Position numbers and translations under genes: made by a program. Below the pieces are notes generated by a model that was not told where the DNA came from, ran no database searches, and worked only from the letters and a program-made list of their open reading frames with translations. DNA of 64,000 nucleotides from Pseudoclavibacter sp. 13-3 (GTDB lineage: Bacteria; Actinomycetota; Actinomycetes; Actinomycetales; Microbacteriaceae), in NCBI RefSeq assembly GCF_021168475.1, contig NZ_JAJOZT010000004.1:237271-301270 (forward strand), written 5' to 3'. Shown here one piece after another: positions 54,967 through 63,965 of the stretch. The first letter of the stretch is position 1; every line of letters begins with the position of its first letter.

Positions 54967-55542
54967 TCAGCCTCGACGGCTGCGGTTGGCGGCCTCGGCC
55001 AGCACCGAGACCACGAGGGTCGGGTTGTGCAGGCGACCGGCGAGCACGCCGTCGAGCACCTCGTCGAAGGGCCTCCAGATCAGACCCATGTCCTGCTCTT
55101 CAGCGGTGCGCTCGAAGTGCTCCGCCGGCGAGAGCCCCGTGGCGCGATACATGCGCAGCCGTTCGTTGCTGCCGCCCGGCGTGGTGTACATGTCGATGAG
55201 GTGCAGCCAGTGCTCGGCGACCAGCTCGGCCTCTTCGGCCAGCTCTCGCTTCGCCGCGGTCAGCGGCAGCTCGCCGGGCACATCGAGCAGACCGGCAGGC
55301 ACCTCCCAGAGCCGCTCGCGAACCGGGTGACGATACTGGTGCACGAGCGCCACACGATCGTGCTCGTCGAGCGCGAGCACGCCGACGGCACCGGGATGCT
55401 CCACGAATTGTCTGGTGAGCTGCCCGCCGTCGTAGTCGAAGCGTTCGCTCGCCACGTCGATGACCTGACCGTGCAGGTCGAGGTGCCGTTCGCGCACCTC
55501 GTGCGCCTCCCCGCGGTCGCGCAGCTCCGATTCGTCGGCCAT
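54967..55542 (-). CDS. ADP-ribose pyrophosphatase-like Nudix hydrolase
   Basis: 191-residue Nudix protein. The box reads GLLDVPGELPLTAAKREL followed by AEEAEL, with one extra residue between Gly and Glu compared with the textbook pattern, as in the mycobacterial ADP-ribose pyrophosphatase Rv1700, which also sits next to pyrG. VEHPGAVGVLALDEHDRV and YTTPGGSNERL are further shared positions. Begins 6 nt after the pyrG stop. Confidence 0.88.
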   Translation of the reverse strand: MADESELRDRGEAHEVRERHLDLHGQVIDVASERFDYDGGQLTRQFVEHPGAVGVLALDEHDRVALVHQYRHPVRERLWEVPAGLLDVPGELPLTAAKRELAEEAELVAEHWLHLIDMYTTPGGSNERLRMYRATGLSPAEHFERTAEEQDMGLIWRPFDEVLDGVLAGRLHNPTLVVSVLAEAANRSRRG

Positions 55543-55548
55543 GGCGGT

Positions 55549-57237
55549 TCAGCCCTCGGTCGTCGAGTTCTCGACGTCGAAGAGGCGCGAGGCCTGCTGG
55601 CGTTCCAGCGCTGCGGCGATCAGACCGGCGAACAGCGGGTGCGGAGCGGTCGGGCGCGACTTGAACTCGGGATGCGCCTGCGTGCCCACGTAGTACGGGT
55701 GCACGTCGACGGGCAGCTCGACGAACTCGACGAGGTGGCCGTCAGGCGAGGTGCCGCTGAACCGCAGACCGGCATCGGCGATGCGATCGCGGTAGACGTT
55801 GTTGACCTCGTACCGGTGGCGGTGTCGTTCGGTCACCTCGGTGCTGCCGTAGACCTTAGCCACGATCGAGTCGTCGGCCAGCGCGGCCGGGTACGATCCG
55901 AGCCGCATGGTGCCGCCCAGATCGCCCTCGGCGAGGATGTCGACCTGTTCGGCCATCGTCGCGATGACCGGTTCGTGCGTCTGCGGGTCGAACTCGCTCG
56001 AGGACGCCTCGGCCAGGCCCGCCTTCGAACGTGCGTATTCGATGACCATGCACTGCAGCCCGAGGCAGAGGCCGAGTGTGGGGATGCCCTGTTCGCGGGC
56101 GAAGGTGAGCGCGGCGAGCTTGCCTTCGATGCCGCGGATGCCGAAGCCCCCGGGCACGCAGATCGCGTCGACGGCGCCGAGCTCGCGCTCGCGAACCTGC
56201 TCGTCGAGCAGGCTGTCCGAGGGAATCCACTGCACGTTCACCTTGGTGGTGTGGGCGAAGCCGCCAGCACGCAGCGCCTCGGTGACCGACAGGTAGGCGT
56301 CGGGCAGATCGATGTATTTGCCGACCAGACCGACGGTGACCTCGTGCTTGGGGTTGTGCACCGCGTCGAGCACGGGCTGCCAGCGCGACCAGTCCACGTC
56401 GCGCGTCTGCAGGCCGAGCTGGTCGGCGATGACTTTGTCGAGCCCTTCGCTGTGAATGATCGTCGGGATGTCATAGATGCTCGAGGCATCCGGGCAGTTC
56501 ACGACCGCGCCGGTCTCGAGGCTGCACATCAGGGCGATCTTCGACTTGATGCCGTCTCCGACGGGACGATCCGAGCGCAGCACGATGGCGTCGGGCTGCA
56601 CGCCGATCGAGCGCAGCGCGGCCACCGAGTGCTGGGTGGGCTTGGTCTTCAGCTCGCCGCTGGGGCCGATGTAGGGCACCAGCGACACGTGCACGAAGAA
56701 CACGTTGTCGCGGCCGAGCTCTTGGCGCACCTGACGGGCGGCTTCGAGAAAGGGCTGCGACTCGATGTCGCCAACGGTGCCGCCGATCTCGGTGATGATC
56801 ACGTCGGGCGTGTGCTCGCCGTGGGCCTGTGCGCGCATGCGGCGCTTGATCTCATTGGTGATGTGCGGAATCACCTGCACCGTGTCGCCGAGGTATTCGC
56901 CTCGACGCTCTTTGGCGATGACCTCGCTGTACACCTGGCCCGTGGTGACGTTCGCCGCCTGATTCAGATTGATGTCGAGAAAGCGCTCGTAGTGGCCGAT
57001 GTCCAAGTCGGTCTCGGCACCGTCTTCGGTGACGAACACCTCACCATGCTGAAACGGGTTCATGGTGCCCGGGTCGACGTTGAGATAGGGGTCGAGCTTC
57101 TGCATGACCACTCGCACGCCACTGGCTCGAAGAATATGGCCGAGACTGGCCGCCGTGAGGCCCTTTCCGAGCGAGGAGACCACGCCCCCGGTCACGAAGA
57201 TCTGCTTTACCGTCCGAGTGCTCTGCGCGTTATCCAC
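55549..57237 (-). CDS. pyrG: CTP synthase
   Basis: 562-residue glutamine-dependent CTP synthase. The N-terminal amidoligase domain begins with [18 protein letters not shown]. The C-terminal class I glutaminase (from about 300) has [11 protein letters not shown] and the nucleophile in [14 protein letters not shown] start; TAGGAT ends 8 nt upstream, so it is probably leaderless with its own promoter in the 98-bp gap behind recN. Confidence 0.96.
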   Translation of the reverse strand: MDNAQSTRTVKQIFVTGGVVSSLGKGLTAASLGHILRASGVRVVMQKLDPYLNVDPGTMNPFQHGEVFVTEDGAETDLDIGHYERFLDINLNQAANVTTGQVYSEVIAKERRGEYLGDTVQVIPHITNEIKRRMRAQAHGEHTPDVIITEIGGTVGDIESQPFLEAARQVRQELGRDNVFFVHVSLVPYIGPSGELKTKPTQHSVAALRSIGVQPDAIVLRSDRPVGDGIKSKIALMCSLETGAVVNCPDASSIYDIPTIIHSEGLDKVIADQLGLQTRDVDWSRWQPVLDAVHNPKHEVTVGLVGKYIDLPDAYLSVTEALRAGGFAHTTKVNVQWIPSDSLLDEQVRERELGAVDAICVPGGFGIRGIEGKLAALTFAREQGIPTLGLCLGLQCMVIEYARSKAGLAEASSSEFDPQTHEPVIATMAEQVDILAEGDLGGTMRLGSYPAALADDSIVAKVYGSTEVTERHRHRYEVNNVYRDRIADAGLRFSGTSPDGHLVEFVELPVDVHPYYVGTQAHPEFKSRPTAPHPLFAGLIAAALERQQASRLFDVENSTTEG

Positions 57238-57335
57238 GGGTCTTCATCCTATCTCATTCACAGCGGTCTTCGAACACCGCGATGTCGTCGTTGCTCTGAT
57301 CGTGTCTGTGGTCGCCCGCCACCTGCGCGGCCGTC

Positions 57336-59030
57336 TCATTCGCCCTCGAGTCTGGACTGCTCCAGCAGCTCGTGCGCATGTGCGAGTGCGGTGTCGCTGA
57401 CGCGACCGGCCAGCATGCGGGCGAGCTCGTGCACCCGCTGGCCGTCGTCGAGACGCACCACGTCGCTGGTCGTGACCCGTTCGTCACTGATCTTGGTGAC
57501 GACGAGGTGCGTGTCGGCGTAGGCCGCGACCTGCGGCAGATGCGTGACGACGAGCACTTGGGTGTGCCGGGCGAGTCGGGCCAGCCGCTCCCCGATCTGC
57601 ACAGCGGCCGCGCCGCCCACTCCTGAGTCGACCTCGTCGAACACGAAGGTGCGATCGGCCAGATCGCCGCTCGCCGCCAGCCGCAGCTCCAGAGCGAGCA
57701 TGACACGCGACAGTTCGCCGCCGCTCGCCGATCGGGCCAGCGGCAGCGGATCGGCGCCGGCGTGCGCTGCCAGCAGGAACGCCACCTCGTCGCCCCCAGT
57801 CGCATCCACCGGGCGCTGGTCGACCTGCACGGCGAATGCCGCGTCGCGCATCGCAAGACTGTGCAGTTCTCCGGTGACTTCGTCGCTGAGGCGCTGCGCG
57901 GCACGGCGGCGGATGTCGCCCAGACGTCGCGCGGTGCGGTCGCGCTGGTCGAGCGCCTCGGTGAGCGCCGCCGACAGCTGTTCGCGGGTGTCTCCGTCGG
58001 CGTCCAGCTCGGCCAGCCTGGCGCTGCCATCGTCCAGCAGTGTGAGCGCCGCGGCGACGCCGCCGAACCGACGTTCGAGGTCGCGCAGCGTGTCGAGACG
58101 CTCGTGCGCCGCTGCCAGCTCGCCCTCGCCGACCTCGTCGAGCGCGGCGATGTACGAGCTGAGATCGGCCGAGAGATCCTGCGCCATGGCCTCCACATCG
58201 TGCAGGCGCGTCGCGAGTTCGCCGAGCTCCGGGTCGCCGGCGTTCTCGAGCTCGGTGCACGCCCCGCTGATCAGGCCGAGCACGTCCTGCGGGCCGGTCG
58301 CCGCGTCCACGTCGGCCGAGAGCCGCTGTCGTGCCTCGCCGGCGCGGCGCAGCAGATCCTGTCTGGCGTCGAGCCGCGCGACTCGGGCCTCGATCTGTTC
58401 GAGCTCGCCCGGCTGGGGAGAGACCGCTTCGACGGCTTCGATCTCTTCACGCAGTCGTTCGGCCTCGGCGCGACGCGCTTCGGCATCGTCGGCGAGCGCC
58501 CGCGCCCGGCAATCGAGGCCGTGCCAACGCTGATACGCATGGTGAAAGACATCGGCTGCATCGCGCAGCTCAGGGCCGCCGAACGCGTCGAGCACGTCGC
58601 GCTGCTGTGCTGCGGTGCGCAGACGCAGCTGGTCGCTCTGGCCGTGAATCGAGACCAGCTGACCGATGGTGTCGGCGAGCACGCCGTTGGGCACTGCGTG
58701 ACCGCCCAGCCAGGCTCGGGCACGGCCGGTGGCGGCCAGGCGGCGGGTCACGATCAGGTCGCCGTCGTCGATCTCGCCGCCGGCGTCTTCGACTGCCCGG
58801 ACGACGTCGTTCTCGGGCGACACCCGCAGCAGGCCCGAGACCTCTGCGCGATCGGCTCCGGCGCGCACCCGTGAGGCATCGGCCCGCGCGCCCTGCAGCA
58901 GCTGCAAGGCGGTGACGACCATGGTCTTCCCCGCTCCGGTCTCGCCGGTGATGACGGTGAGGCCGGACCCGAGTTCCAGGGTCGCCGACTCGACGACGCC
59001 GAGGTCGTCGATGCGAACTTCATCGATCAC
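57336..59030 (-). CDS. recN: DNA repair protein RecN
   Basis: 564-residue SMC-like repair ATPase for double-strand breaks. Walker A is TGETGAGKTMV near residue 28, a long coiled-coil middle part (about 150-370), the ABC signature SGGELSRVMLAL, and Walker B FVFDEVDSGVGG. The GTG at 59030 overlaps the nadK stop (GTGA at 59027-59030); the open frame upstream is only the shadow of nadK. Confidence 0.95.
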   Translation of the reverse strand: MIDEVRIDDLGVVESATLELGSGLTVITGETGAGKTMVVTALQLLQGARADASRVRAGADRAEVSGLLRVSPENDVVRAVEDAGGEIDDGDLIVTRRLAATGRARAWLGGHAVPNGVLADTIGQLVSIHGQSDQLRLRTAAQQRDVLDAFGGPELRDAADVFHHAYQRWHGLDCRARALADDAEARRAEAERLREEIEAVEAVSPQPGELEQIEARVARLDARQDLLRRAGEARQRLSADVDAATGPQDVLGLISGACTELENAGDPELGELATRLHDVEAMAQDLSADLSSYIAALDEVGEGELAAAHERLDTLRDLERRFGGVAAALTLLDDGSARLAELDADGDTREQLSAALTEALDQRDRTARRLGDIRRRAAQRLSDEVTGELHSLAMRDAAFAVQVDQRPVDATGGDEVAFLLAAHAGADPLPLARSASGGELSRVMLALELRLAASGDLADRTFVFDEVDSGVGGAAAVQIGERLARLARHTQVLVVTHLPQVAAYADTHLVVTKISDERVTTSDVVRLDDGQRVHELARMLAGRVSDTALAHAHELLEQSRLEGE

Positions 59031-60121
59031 GTGCGGTCTCCGCCCACGGCGTCGGGGCCCGCGGCGTCTGCCTGCCCGGCCGGGCTCTGCTCGACCGACG
59101 CAGATTCGGTCAGATGGAGCAGCTGCTGGGCCTCGCGCAGCGCCTCGTCCGTCTCGCGCGTGCGCATGGCATGCTGCTGCCAGCTCAACGAGGGAAGCGA
59201 GAACTTGTTCACCAGACGGTCGACGAACGAGCCGCGGCGCAGACGGGCGAGCCGAACCGGAATGGTCGAGCGACCGACCTGGATCAGCGACCCGGGCGGC
59301 AGCGTCTGGCTGCGGCGGCCGTCGCACCAGCTGATCGCCCCGTCGGCGTCGTCGCCCAGCTGCACGTTGACCGAGCTGTAGGGCGAGATCACCAGAGGGC
59401 GGGCGAACAGGGCGTGCGCGTTCAGCGGCACGAAGAGCAGCGCCTCGAGATTGGGCCAGACGATCGGCCCGCCGGCCGAGAAGGCATAGGCGGTCGAGCC
59501 GGTCGGGGTGCTCACCATCACGCCGTCGCACCCGAACGCGGTGAACGGTCGATCGTTGATGCTGACGTCGACGGTGATCATCTTGTTGCTGCGCGGCTTC
59601 TCTATGGTCACCTCGTTGAGCGCCCAGTCCTGGAAGAGCAGCCGGTCTTCTGAGAACACCCTCACGTTCAGCGCGAGTCGTTCTTCGACCTCGTACGTGC
59701 GCGACACCACATGCTGCACGGCGTCGACGAGGTCACCGCGCTCGCTCTCGGCGAGAAAGCCCACGTGCCCGAGGTTCACACCGATGATCGGAGTGGCGTC
59801 GAACCGCACCAGCTCTGCGGCGCGCAGAATCGTGCCGTCGCCGCCGAGAACCATGACGATCTCGAGATCTGGTCCGGTGCAGTCTTCGCCGAGCACCTCA
59901 GCGTCGTCGATGTCGATGCCCCATTCGCGCAGCGGCGCGATCGCGTCGGGCGCAAACACCGGCACCAGATGTGACTCGCGCAGCAGGCGCAGGGTCGTCT
60001 GCGTCGATTTCAGGGCCACCTCGCGCTTCGGGTGCACCACGAGCAGCACGCGCCGCGGCTGTGTGGCTCGTCGTTGCCGGGCGTGCTGCGTGGGCTGAGC
60101 CGAATGTTCGCTGACTGCCAT
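59027..60121 (-). CDS. nadK: NAD kinase
   Basis: 364-residue NAD kinase making NADP from NAD with ATP or, in many actinobacteria, polyphosphate. The GGDGT motif is near residues 93-97 and TPTGSTAYAFSAGGPI in the beta-sandwich domain. The C-terminal tail of about 50 residues after NKFSLPSLSW is a lineage extension. Starts 3 nt after the tlyA stop; overlaps recN. Confidence 0.95.
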   Translation of the reverse strand: MAVSEHSAQPTQHARQRRATQPRRVLLVVHPKREVALKSTQTTLRLLRESHLVPVFAPDAIAPLREWGIDIDDAEVLGEDCTGPDLEIVMVLGGDGTILRAAELVRFDATPIIGVNLGHVGFLAESERGDLVDAVQHVVSRTYEVEERLALNVRVFSEDRLLFQDWALNEVTIEKPRSNKMITVDVSINDRPFTAFGCDGVMVSTPTGSTAYAFSAGGPIVWPNLEALLFVPLNAHALFARPLVISPYSSVNVQLGDDADGAISWCDGRRSQTLPPGSLIQVGRSTIPVRLARLRRGSFVDRLVNKFSLPSLSWQQHAMRTRETDEALREAQQLLHLTESASVEQSPAGQADAAGPDAVGGDRT

Positions 60122-60124
60122 GCG

Positions 60125-60940
60125 TCACCTCCTGCTGATCAGTTCGTCGACTCGCGCATGCCAGTCGACCGCTCGCTCCTCATTCGGGGTGAGCCAGATG
60201 GGAAACTCCTGGTTGCCGGTACCGCCCACCACGCTGGTTCGGGTGATCCCGGCGACGACGAGGCCGAGGTGCTCGGCGCAGGCACCGACACGTTCGACGG
60301 CGGCCCGATGCCCGGCGGGATCGCGCACGAGACCGCCACGGTCAAGATTACCGCGGCCGACTTCGAACTGCGGCTTCACCAGCAGCACGAAGTCGCGCAC
60401 TTCGAGCTGCTCGTGCAGTCGCGGCAGCACCTGGGTGAGCGAGATGAACGAGACGTCGCCGACGACCAAGTCGATCTGATCGGGCGACGGTGCATGCGGA
60501 GCGGCTTCAGCGAGAGCGGCGCGGGTGAACCAGCGCAGGTTGACCCTCTCGATCGAGCTGACGCCGGAGTCTGCGGCGATGGCCGGAACGAGCTGGCCAT
60601 GACCGACGTCGACGGCGAAGACGTGTGAGACCCCGCGTTCGCGCAGCACCTGGGTGAATCCTCCCGTCGACGCCCCGGCATCGAGCGCGATGCGCCCTGA
60701 GACGTCGATGGGGAACGCCTCGAGTGCGTCGATGAGCTTGCCCGCGGCACGCCCCACGTAGTGGTGGTCGCCGCTGACCTCGACCGTCTGCTCGACGCGC
60801 ACCGGGTGTGACACCCGCGCGACGATGCTTCCGTCCAAGGTCACCTGACCCGAGCGGATGAGCTTCTGCGCCTGCGTGCGCGATCGAGCGAGCGCTCGCT
60901 CGACGAGCGCCTGATCGAGACGGATGCCGGTCGGTTTCAT
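60125..60940 (-). CDS. tlyA: TlyA family rRNA 2'-O-methyltransferase
   Basis: 271-residue protein with an N-terminal S4 RNA-binding domain (RLDQALVERALARSRTQAQ, about residues 7-60) and a FtsJ-type methyltransferase domain with ALDAGASTGGFTQVL as the AdoMet site and VLLVKPQFEVGR near the end. TlyA methylates 16S and 23S rRNA riboses; loss gives capreomycin resistance in mycobacteria. Its ATG overlaps the stop of the small ORF (ATGA). Confidence 0.94.
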   Translation of the reverse strand: MKPTGIRLDQALVERALARSRTQAQKLIRSGQVTLDGSIVARVSHPVRVEQTVEVSGDHHYVGRAAGKLIDALEAFPIDVSGRIALDAGASTGGFTQVLRERGVSHVFAVDVGHGQLVPAIAADSGVSSIERVNLRWFTRAALAEAAPHAPSPDQIDLVVGDVSFISLTQVLPRLHEQLEVRDFVLLVKPQFEVGRGNLDRGGLVRDPAGHRAAVERVGACAEHLGLVVAGITRTSVVGGTGNQEFPIWLTPNEERAVDWHARVDELISRR

Positions 60941-61146
60941 CGCCCGCCCAGCTCGGTCTGACCGACCGCCTGCTCGAGCCGCTGGCTGAGATCGGCGTAG
61001 AGGTGATCGTATTCGGCTGCACGCTGGTCGAGGGGCAGCGCGTCGATGCGCTGCAGCGTCGAAGCGATCAGGGCATGATCGATCGCTGTGCTCTCATCAT
61101 CCGTCGACTGCGGTCGCTCAGGCACCTGCTGATTGGGCATCGTCAT
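60937..61146 (-). CDS. Small conserved hypothetical protein upstream of tlyA
   Basis: 69-residue acidic, Gln-rich protein with one predicted amphipathic helix region (IASTLQRIDALPLDQRAAEY and onwards). No known domain. It occupies the position of the short ORF Rv1693 between the HAD phosphatase and tlyA in M. tuberculosis. The ATG at 61146 is preceded at 7 nt by TAGGAT, and its stop overlaps the tlyA start, so it is a leader gene of the tlyA-nadK-recN unit. Confidence 0.75.
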   Translation of the reverse strand: MTMPNQQVPERPQSTDDESTAIDHALIASTLQRIDALPLDQRAAEYDHLYADLSQRLEQAVGQTELGGR

Positions 61147-61153
61147 GTGCGGC

Positions 61154-61159
61154 ATCCTA
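61154..61159 (-). promoter_or_regulatory. -10 of the small ORF-tlyA unit overlapping the HAD stop codon
   Basis: TAGGAT on the minus strand, sharing its TAG with the stop codon of the HAD gene (61157-61159) and ending 7 nt before the ATG at 61146. Confidence 0.5.
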
Positions 61160-62278
61160 CCGCCGGGGTCCGACAAGGGTCTCGGGCAGGCGCAGCGCCG
61201 ACACGGGGATGCTGCACTCCCAGACAGCGGCGGCTGCGGCCCGCAGCGTGTCGATGTCGGTCGGCGCGCCGCGCTCGATGATGACGTCGGCGCCATCGAG
61301 GCGCACCACTGACTGACCGCTGATGGCTCCGTTCGGCGCCAGCTCGAGCACCGGATACGGCCGATGCAGATCGGCCAGCGTCCGCAGCAGAAAATCGGGC
61401 CGTCGTTCGGGCGCGGCCTCCACGATCTCGCGAGCCTGGTCGACGCCGGTCAGCACATGGGCCGAGGTGATGCCGACCCGGCGCGCCCCCTCGATGTCGG
61501 TGTCGAGCCGGTCGCCGATGAACAATGGCTGCGCAGCACGAAAACGAGTGACCGCGACGTCGAAGATCGGCCGCTCCGGTTTGCCCGCGATGGTCGGGAA
61601 CGTTCCGGTCGCGGTGTGCACTGCCGAGAGCAGGGTTCCGTTGCCCGGGGCGAGACCTCGTTCGTTCGGCAGGGTCCAGTCCTGGTTCGTGCCGATCCAC
61701 ACCGCACCTGCGGCCACAGCGTAGGCGGCCTCGGCCAGATCCGCCCAGCTGACGTCTTTGGCGAAGCCCTGTACGACGGCGGCGGTCTGCGCACTCTGCC
61801 TGCGGGCCACGTGGTAGCCAGCCTGCTCCACGGCCTCGACCAGCCCCACGCCGCCCACCACGAGCACCTCTGCTCCGGGGGCGATGTGGTCGGCCAGCAG
61901 CGGCACTGCGGCCTGTGGGCTCGTCACGATGTCGTTCTCGGCGACGTGCAGGCCCATCGCGTTCAGCTGATCGGCGACCATCCGCGGCGTGCGCGAGGCA
62001 TTGTTCGTCAGGTAGCTGACCTGCAGACCGGTGCGCTGCGCGAGGTTCAGCGCCTCGACGGCATCGGCCACCGGGTCGGGGCCCCGATACACGACGCCAT
62101 CGAGGTCGGTGAAGATCGCGTCGGCGCCGTCAAGCGGCGAATGCGGCACCACCTGCAGATCATCCGCGGTGCCGTCCCGGCTGACCGGGATGTCTGATCG
62201 CCGCCGTTCGCCGATGCGCTCGTCGAGTGCGGCTGCGTCGTGACGCCGCTGAGTGAGACGGTGCAGGAATCCAGACAT
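61157..62278 (-). CDS. HAD-IIA (NagD-like) phosphatase
   Basis: 373-residue HAD phosphatase with a C2 cap. IFTDLDGVVYRGPDP holds the nucleophile Asp, SYLTNNASRTP is motif 2, and FIGDRLDTDIEGA motif 4. Its position before the small ORF and tlyA equals that of Rv1692, shown in M. tuberculosis to be a glycerol 3-phosphate phosphatase, so a role in recycling glycerophosphate is reasonable. An N-terminal extension of about 50 residues precedes the domain. TAGGAT ends 7 nt before the ATG. Confidence 0.87.
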   Translation of the reverse strand: MSGFLHRLTQRRHDAAALDERIGERRRSDIPVSRDGTADDLQVVPHSPLDGADAIFTDLDGVVYRGPDPVADAVEALNLAQRTGLQVSYLTNNASRTPRMVADQLNAMGLHVAENDIVTSPQAAVPLLADHIAPGAEVLVVGGVGLVEAVEQAGYHVARRQSAQTAAVVQGFAKDVSWADLAEAAYAVAAGAVWIGTNQDWTLPNERGLAPGNGTLLSAVHTATGTFPTIAGKPERPIFDVAVTRFRAAQPLFIGDRLDTDIEGARRVGITSAHVLTGVDQAREIVEAAPERRPDFLLRTLADLHRPYPVLELAPNGAISGQSVVRLDGADVIIERGAPTDIDTLRAAAAAVWECSIPVSALRLPETLVGPRR

Positions 62279-62285
62279 GACGTCC

Positions 62286-62291
62286 ATCCTA
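62286..62291 (-). promoter_or_regulatory. -10 of the HAD gene overlapping the amidase stop codon
   Basis: TAGGAT on the minus strand, with its TAG forming the stop of the amidase remnant (62289-62291); it ends 7 nt before the ATG at 62278. Confidence 0.5.
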
Positions 62292-62747
62292 CGGGTAGAG
62301 CCGTGAGCGCCCGGACCACTCTGCCAGGCATTCGACCTCGGCCGCGATGCGCAGCAGACGGTCATCGTGGCCGAGCTGCCCGATGAGCTGCACGCCGAGC
62401 GGCAGCCCGTCTCGGGCCAGCCCGGTCGGAATCACGATCGCCGGAGCGCCCGAGACGTTCACGAACGAGGTGAACGGGGTGAATGCACCCTGCTCTGCGA
62501 AGTTCCGACGGGCATCCTTCGCATCGAACCAGCCGTTCGGGCGGGCGGTCAGGGCCAAGGCCGGCGTCAGCACGACATCCCACGCAGCGAAAGCCGCGGT
62601 CACACGCTCGCCATAGTCATGCAGATAGCGCAGTGCTCGCGTCTTCGTCGCACTGGGAAGGTCCCGACCGCTGCGAATCAGCCACTGTGTCAGCGGCTCG
62701 ACCTGGTCGATGCTGCGCTCCGAGATCGGCAGGCCGGCTGCACCCAT
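62289..62747 (-). pseudogene. C-terminal remnant of the interrupted amidase
   Basis: 152 codons starting with ATG directly after the in-frame TAG at 62748-62750 and in the same frame as the upstream part. It carries the amidase C-terminus (DVVLTPALALTARP and SGAPAIVIPTGLARDGLPLG, the latter a family hallmark). No ribosome site precedes the ATG except by coupling to the stop. On its own it lacks the catalytic triad. Translational restart is possible but not shown. Confidence 0.75.
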
Positions 62748-63848
62748 CTACCATACGACGCTGAACGACCGACCGTACTCCGCCGAGTCAGGCAGCCGCA
62801 GCGAGTGCACGTCGTGACCTCGTTCGTCGAGCAGGTCGGCGATACGGCTCACCTGTGCTGCGGCCTCGGAAGACACCGTCACTTCGGTGAATGCGTCCCA
62901 CGGGCTCCCCTGCAGCACACCGACGCGCAAATGTCCCGCAGACGCCTCACCGGAACGCCCCCTGCCGGGTGCCACCATGTCTCCGAGCGGTGTCGCCGAG
63001 GTTCCACTGCGTCCGGGACCGCTCGCGTACGGATGCCGAGTGCCCTGCAGCGCGGCGAGGCCGCCGAGCAGACCGTCTGTGAGCAGAGCGGCATCGGCGA
63101 CGCTGCGTGCGATCGCTCCGGGCACGACCAGGTCGATCCCGGGTGCGGCCTCCGCCGGGCCAGGGCCTGCACTCGGTGATGCGGTGCCCCGCCGCGCTGC
63201 GAGGCTCTTCGAGGCGAAGAGGCCGCGGCTCAGCTTCAGCCCGACCAGTCCGCAGCTGGCGGCGGGAATGCGCACTGACCCGCCGCCATCTGTGCCGACT
63301 GCGACGGGCAGCATGCCAGACGCGACGGCGGCCGCTGCGCCGCCGCTCGAGCCTCCGGCGTTCCGAGACAGCTTCCACGGGTTCAACGCCGGACGCCCTG
63401 CCGCAGGTTCGGTGTACCCAGACAGTCCGAACTCCGGAGTGCTGGTGCGCCCGATGCTCACCGCACCGGCGATGTCGGTCGCCGCCAGCAGCGGGTGCAT
63501 CTGGGCCGCCGGCGTGCTCGCGTGAGCCCGTGAACCGTAGCCGGTCACGCAGCCGGCACGATCGTAGAGGTCTTTGTCAGCGAGTGCGAGGCCCCAGAGC
63601 GGATGCCGTGCTGCCACGTGCCGCAGCCGACTGCCCGCCTGGGTCAACGACTTCGCTCGTTTGAGTGCCGCATCTGCGCGGAGTTCAGTGAAGGCGCCGA
63701 TCGGACGCGGAGCACCGGCCGGCCGCTCGGCCAGATCGAGAAACCGCACGCGCTCGACGAACGTCTCTACGATGTCGAACGGGCTGACTTCGCCACGAAG
63801 CAGCAGTTCGCGCAGAGCGACAGCGCTCATCTCGTGCAGAGAACTCAT
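62748..63848 (-). CDS. Amidase-signature family protein, truncated by an in-frame TAG
   Basis: 366-residue N-terminal two thirds of an amidase (AtzF/GatA-like, Ser-cisSer-Lys). The catalytic Lys is in GLALADKDLYDRAG, the GGSSGGAAAAVASG stretch has the cis-Ser, and SVRIPAASCGLVGLKLSRG follows the nucleophile Ser in GTDGGGS. The frame stops at 62748-62750 (TAG) and continues in frame for 152 codons that complete the family fold, to about 519 codons in all. So the gene has one nonsense change unless it is a read error or is read through. ATG at 63848 with TAGACT 7 nt upstream; the frame extends seven codons further. GatB/GatC are absent, so not the tRNA amidotransferase. Confidence 0.8.
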   Translation of the reverse strand: MSSLHEMSAVALRELLLRGEVSPFDIVETFVERVRFLDLAERPAGAPRPIGAFTELRADAALKRAKSLTQAGSRLRHVAARHPLWGLALADKDLYDRAGCVTGYGSRAHASTPAAQMHPLLAATDIAGAVSIGRTSTPEFGLSGYTEPAAGRPALNPWKLSRNAGGSSGGAAAAVASGMLPVAVGTDGGGSVRIPAASCGLVGLKLSRGLFASKSLAARRGTASPSAGPGPAEAAPGIDLVVPGAIARSVADAALLTDGLLGGLAALQGTRHPYASGPGRSGTSATPLGDMVAPGRGRSGEASAGHLRVGVLQGSPWDAFTEVTVSSEAAAQVSRIADLLDERGHDVHSLRLPDSAEYGRSFSVVW

Positions 63849-63923
63849 GCCGAGCAGTCTACTGGGCACTCGGGCCAGTCCTGGTCGTGGTGGTTGTGTG
63901 GTTGGCGTGGTGTGTGGTTAACG

Positions 63924-63958
63924 ACGGAAGGCCACCCCGTTTCGGGGTGGCCTTCCGT
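63924..63958 (-). terminator. rRNA operon terminator
   Basis: 16-bp perfect stem, arms 63924-63939 and 63943-63958 with loop TTT, 7 bp after the 5S rRNA 3' end in the direction of transcription. Confidence 0.85.
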
Positions 63959-63965
63959 GAATGAT

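Noticed and set aside
55027..57522. 831-codon plus-strand frame
   Set aside because: Shadow of pyrG and the Nudix gene, both with full motif sets.
62748..63848. GatA of the tRNA amidotransferase
   Set aside because: gatB and gatC are absent and the gene is interrupted; an essential GatA is unlikely to be broken.
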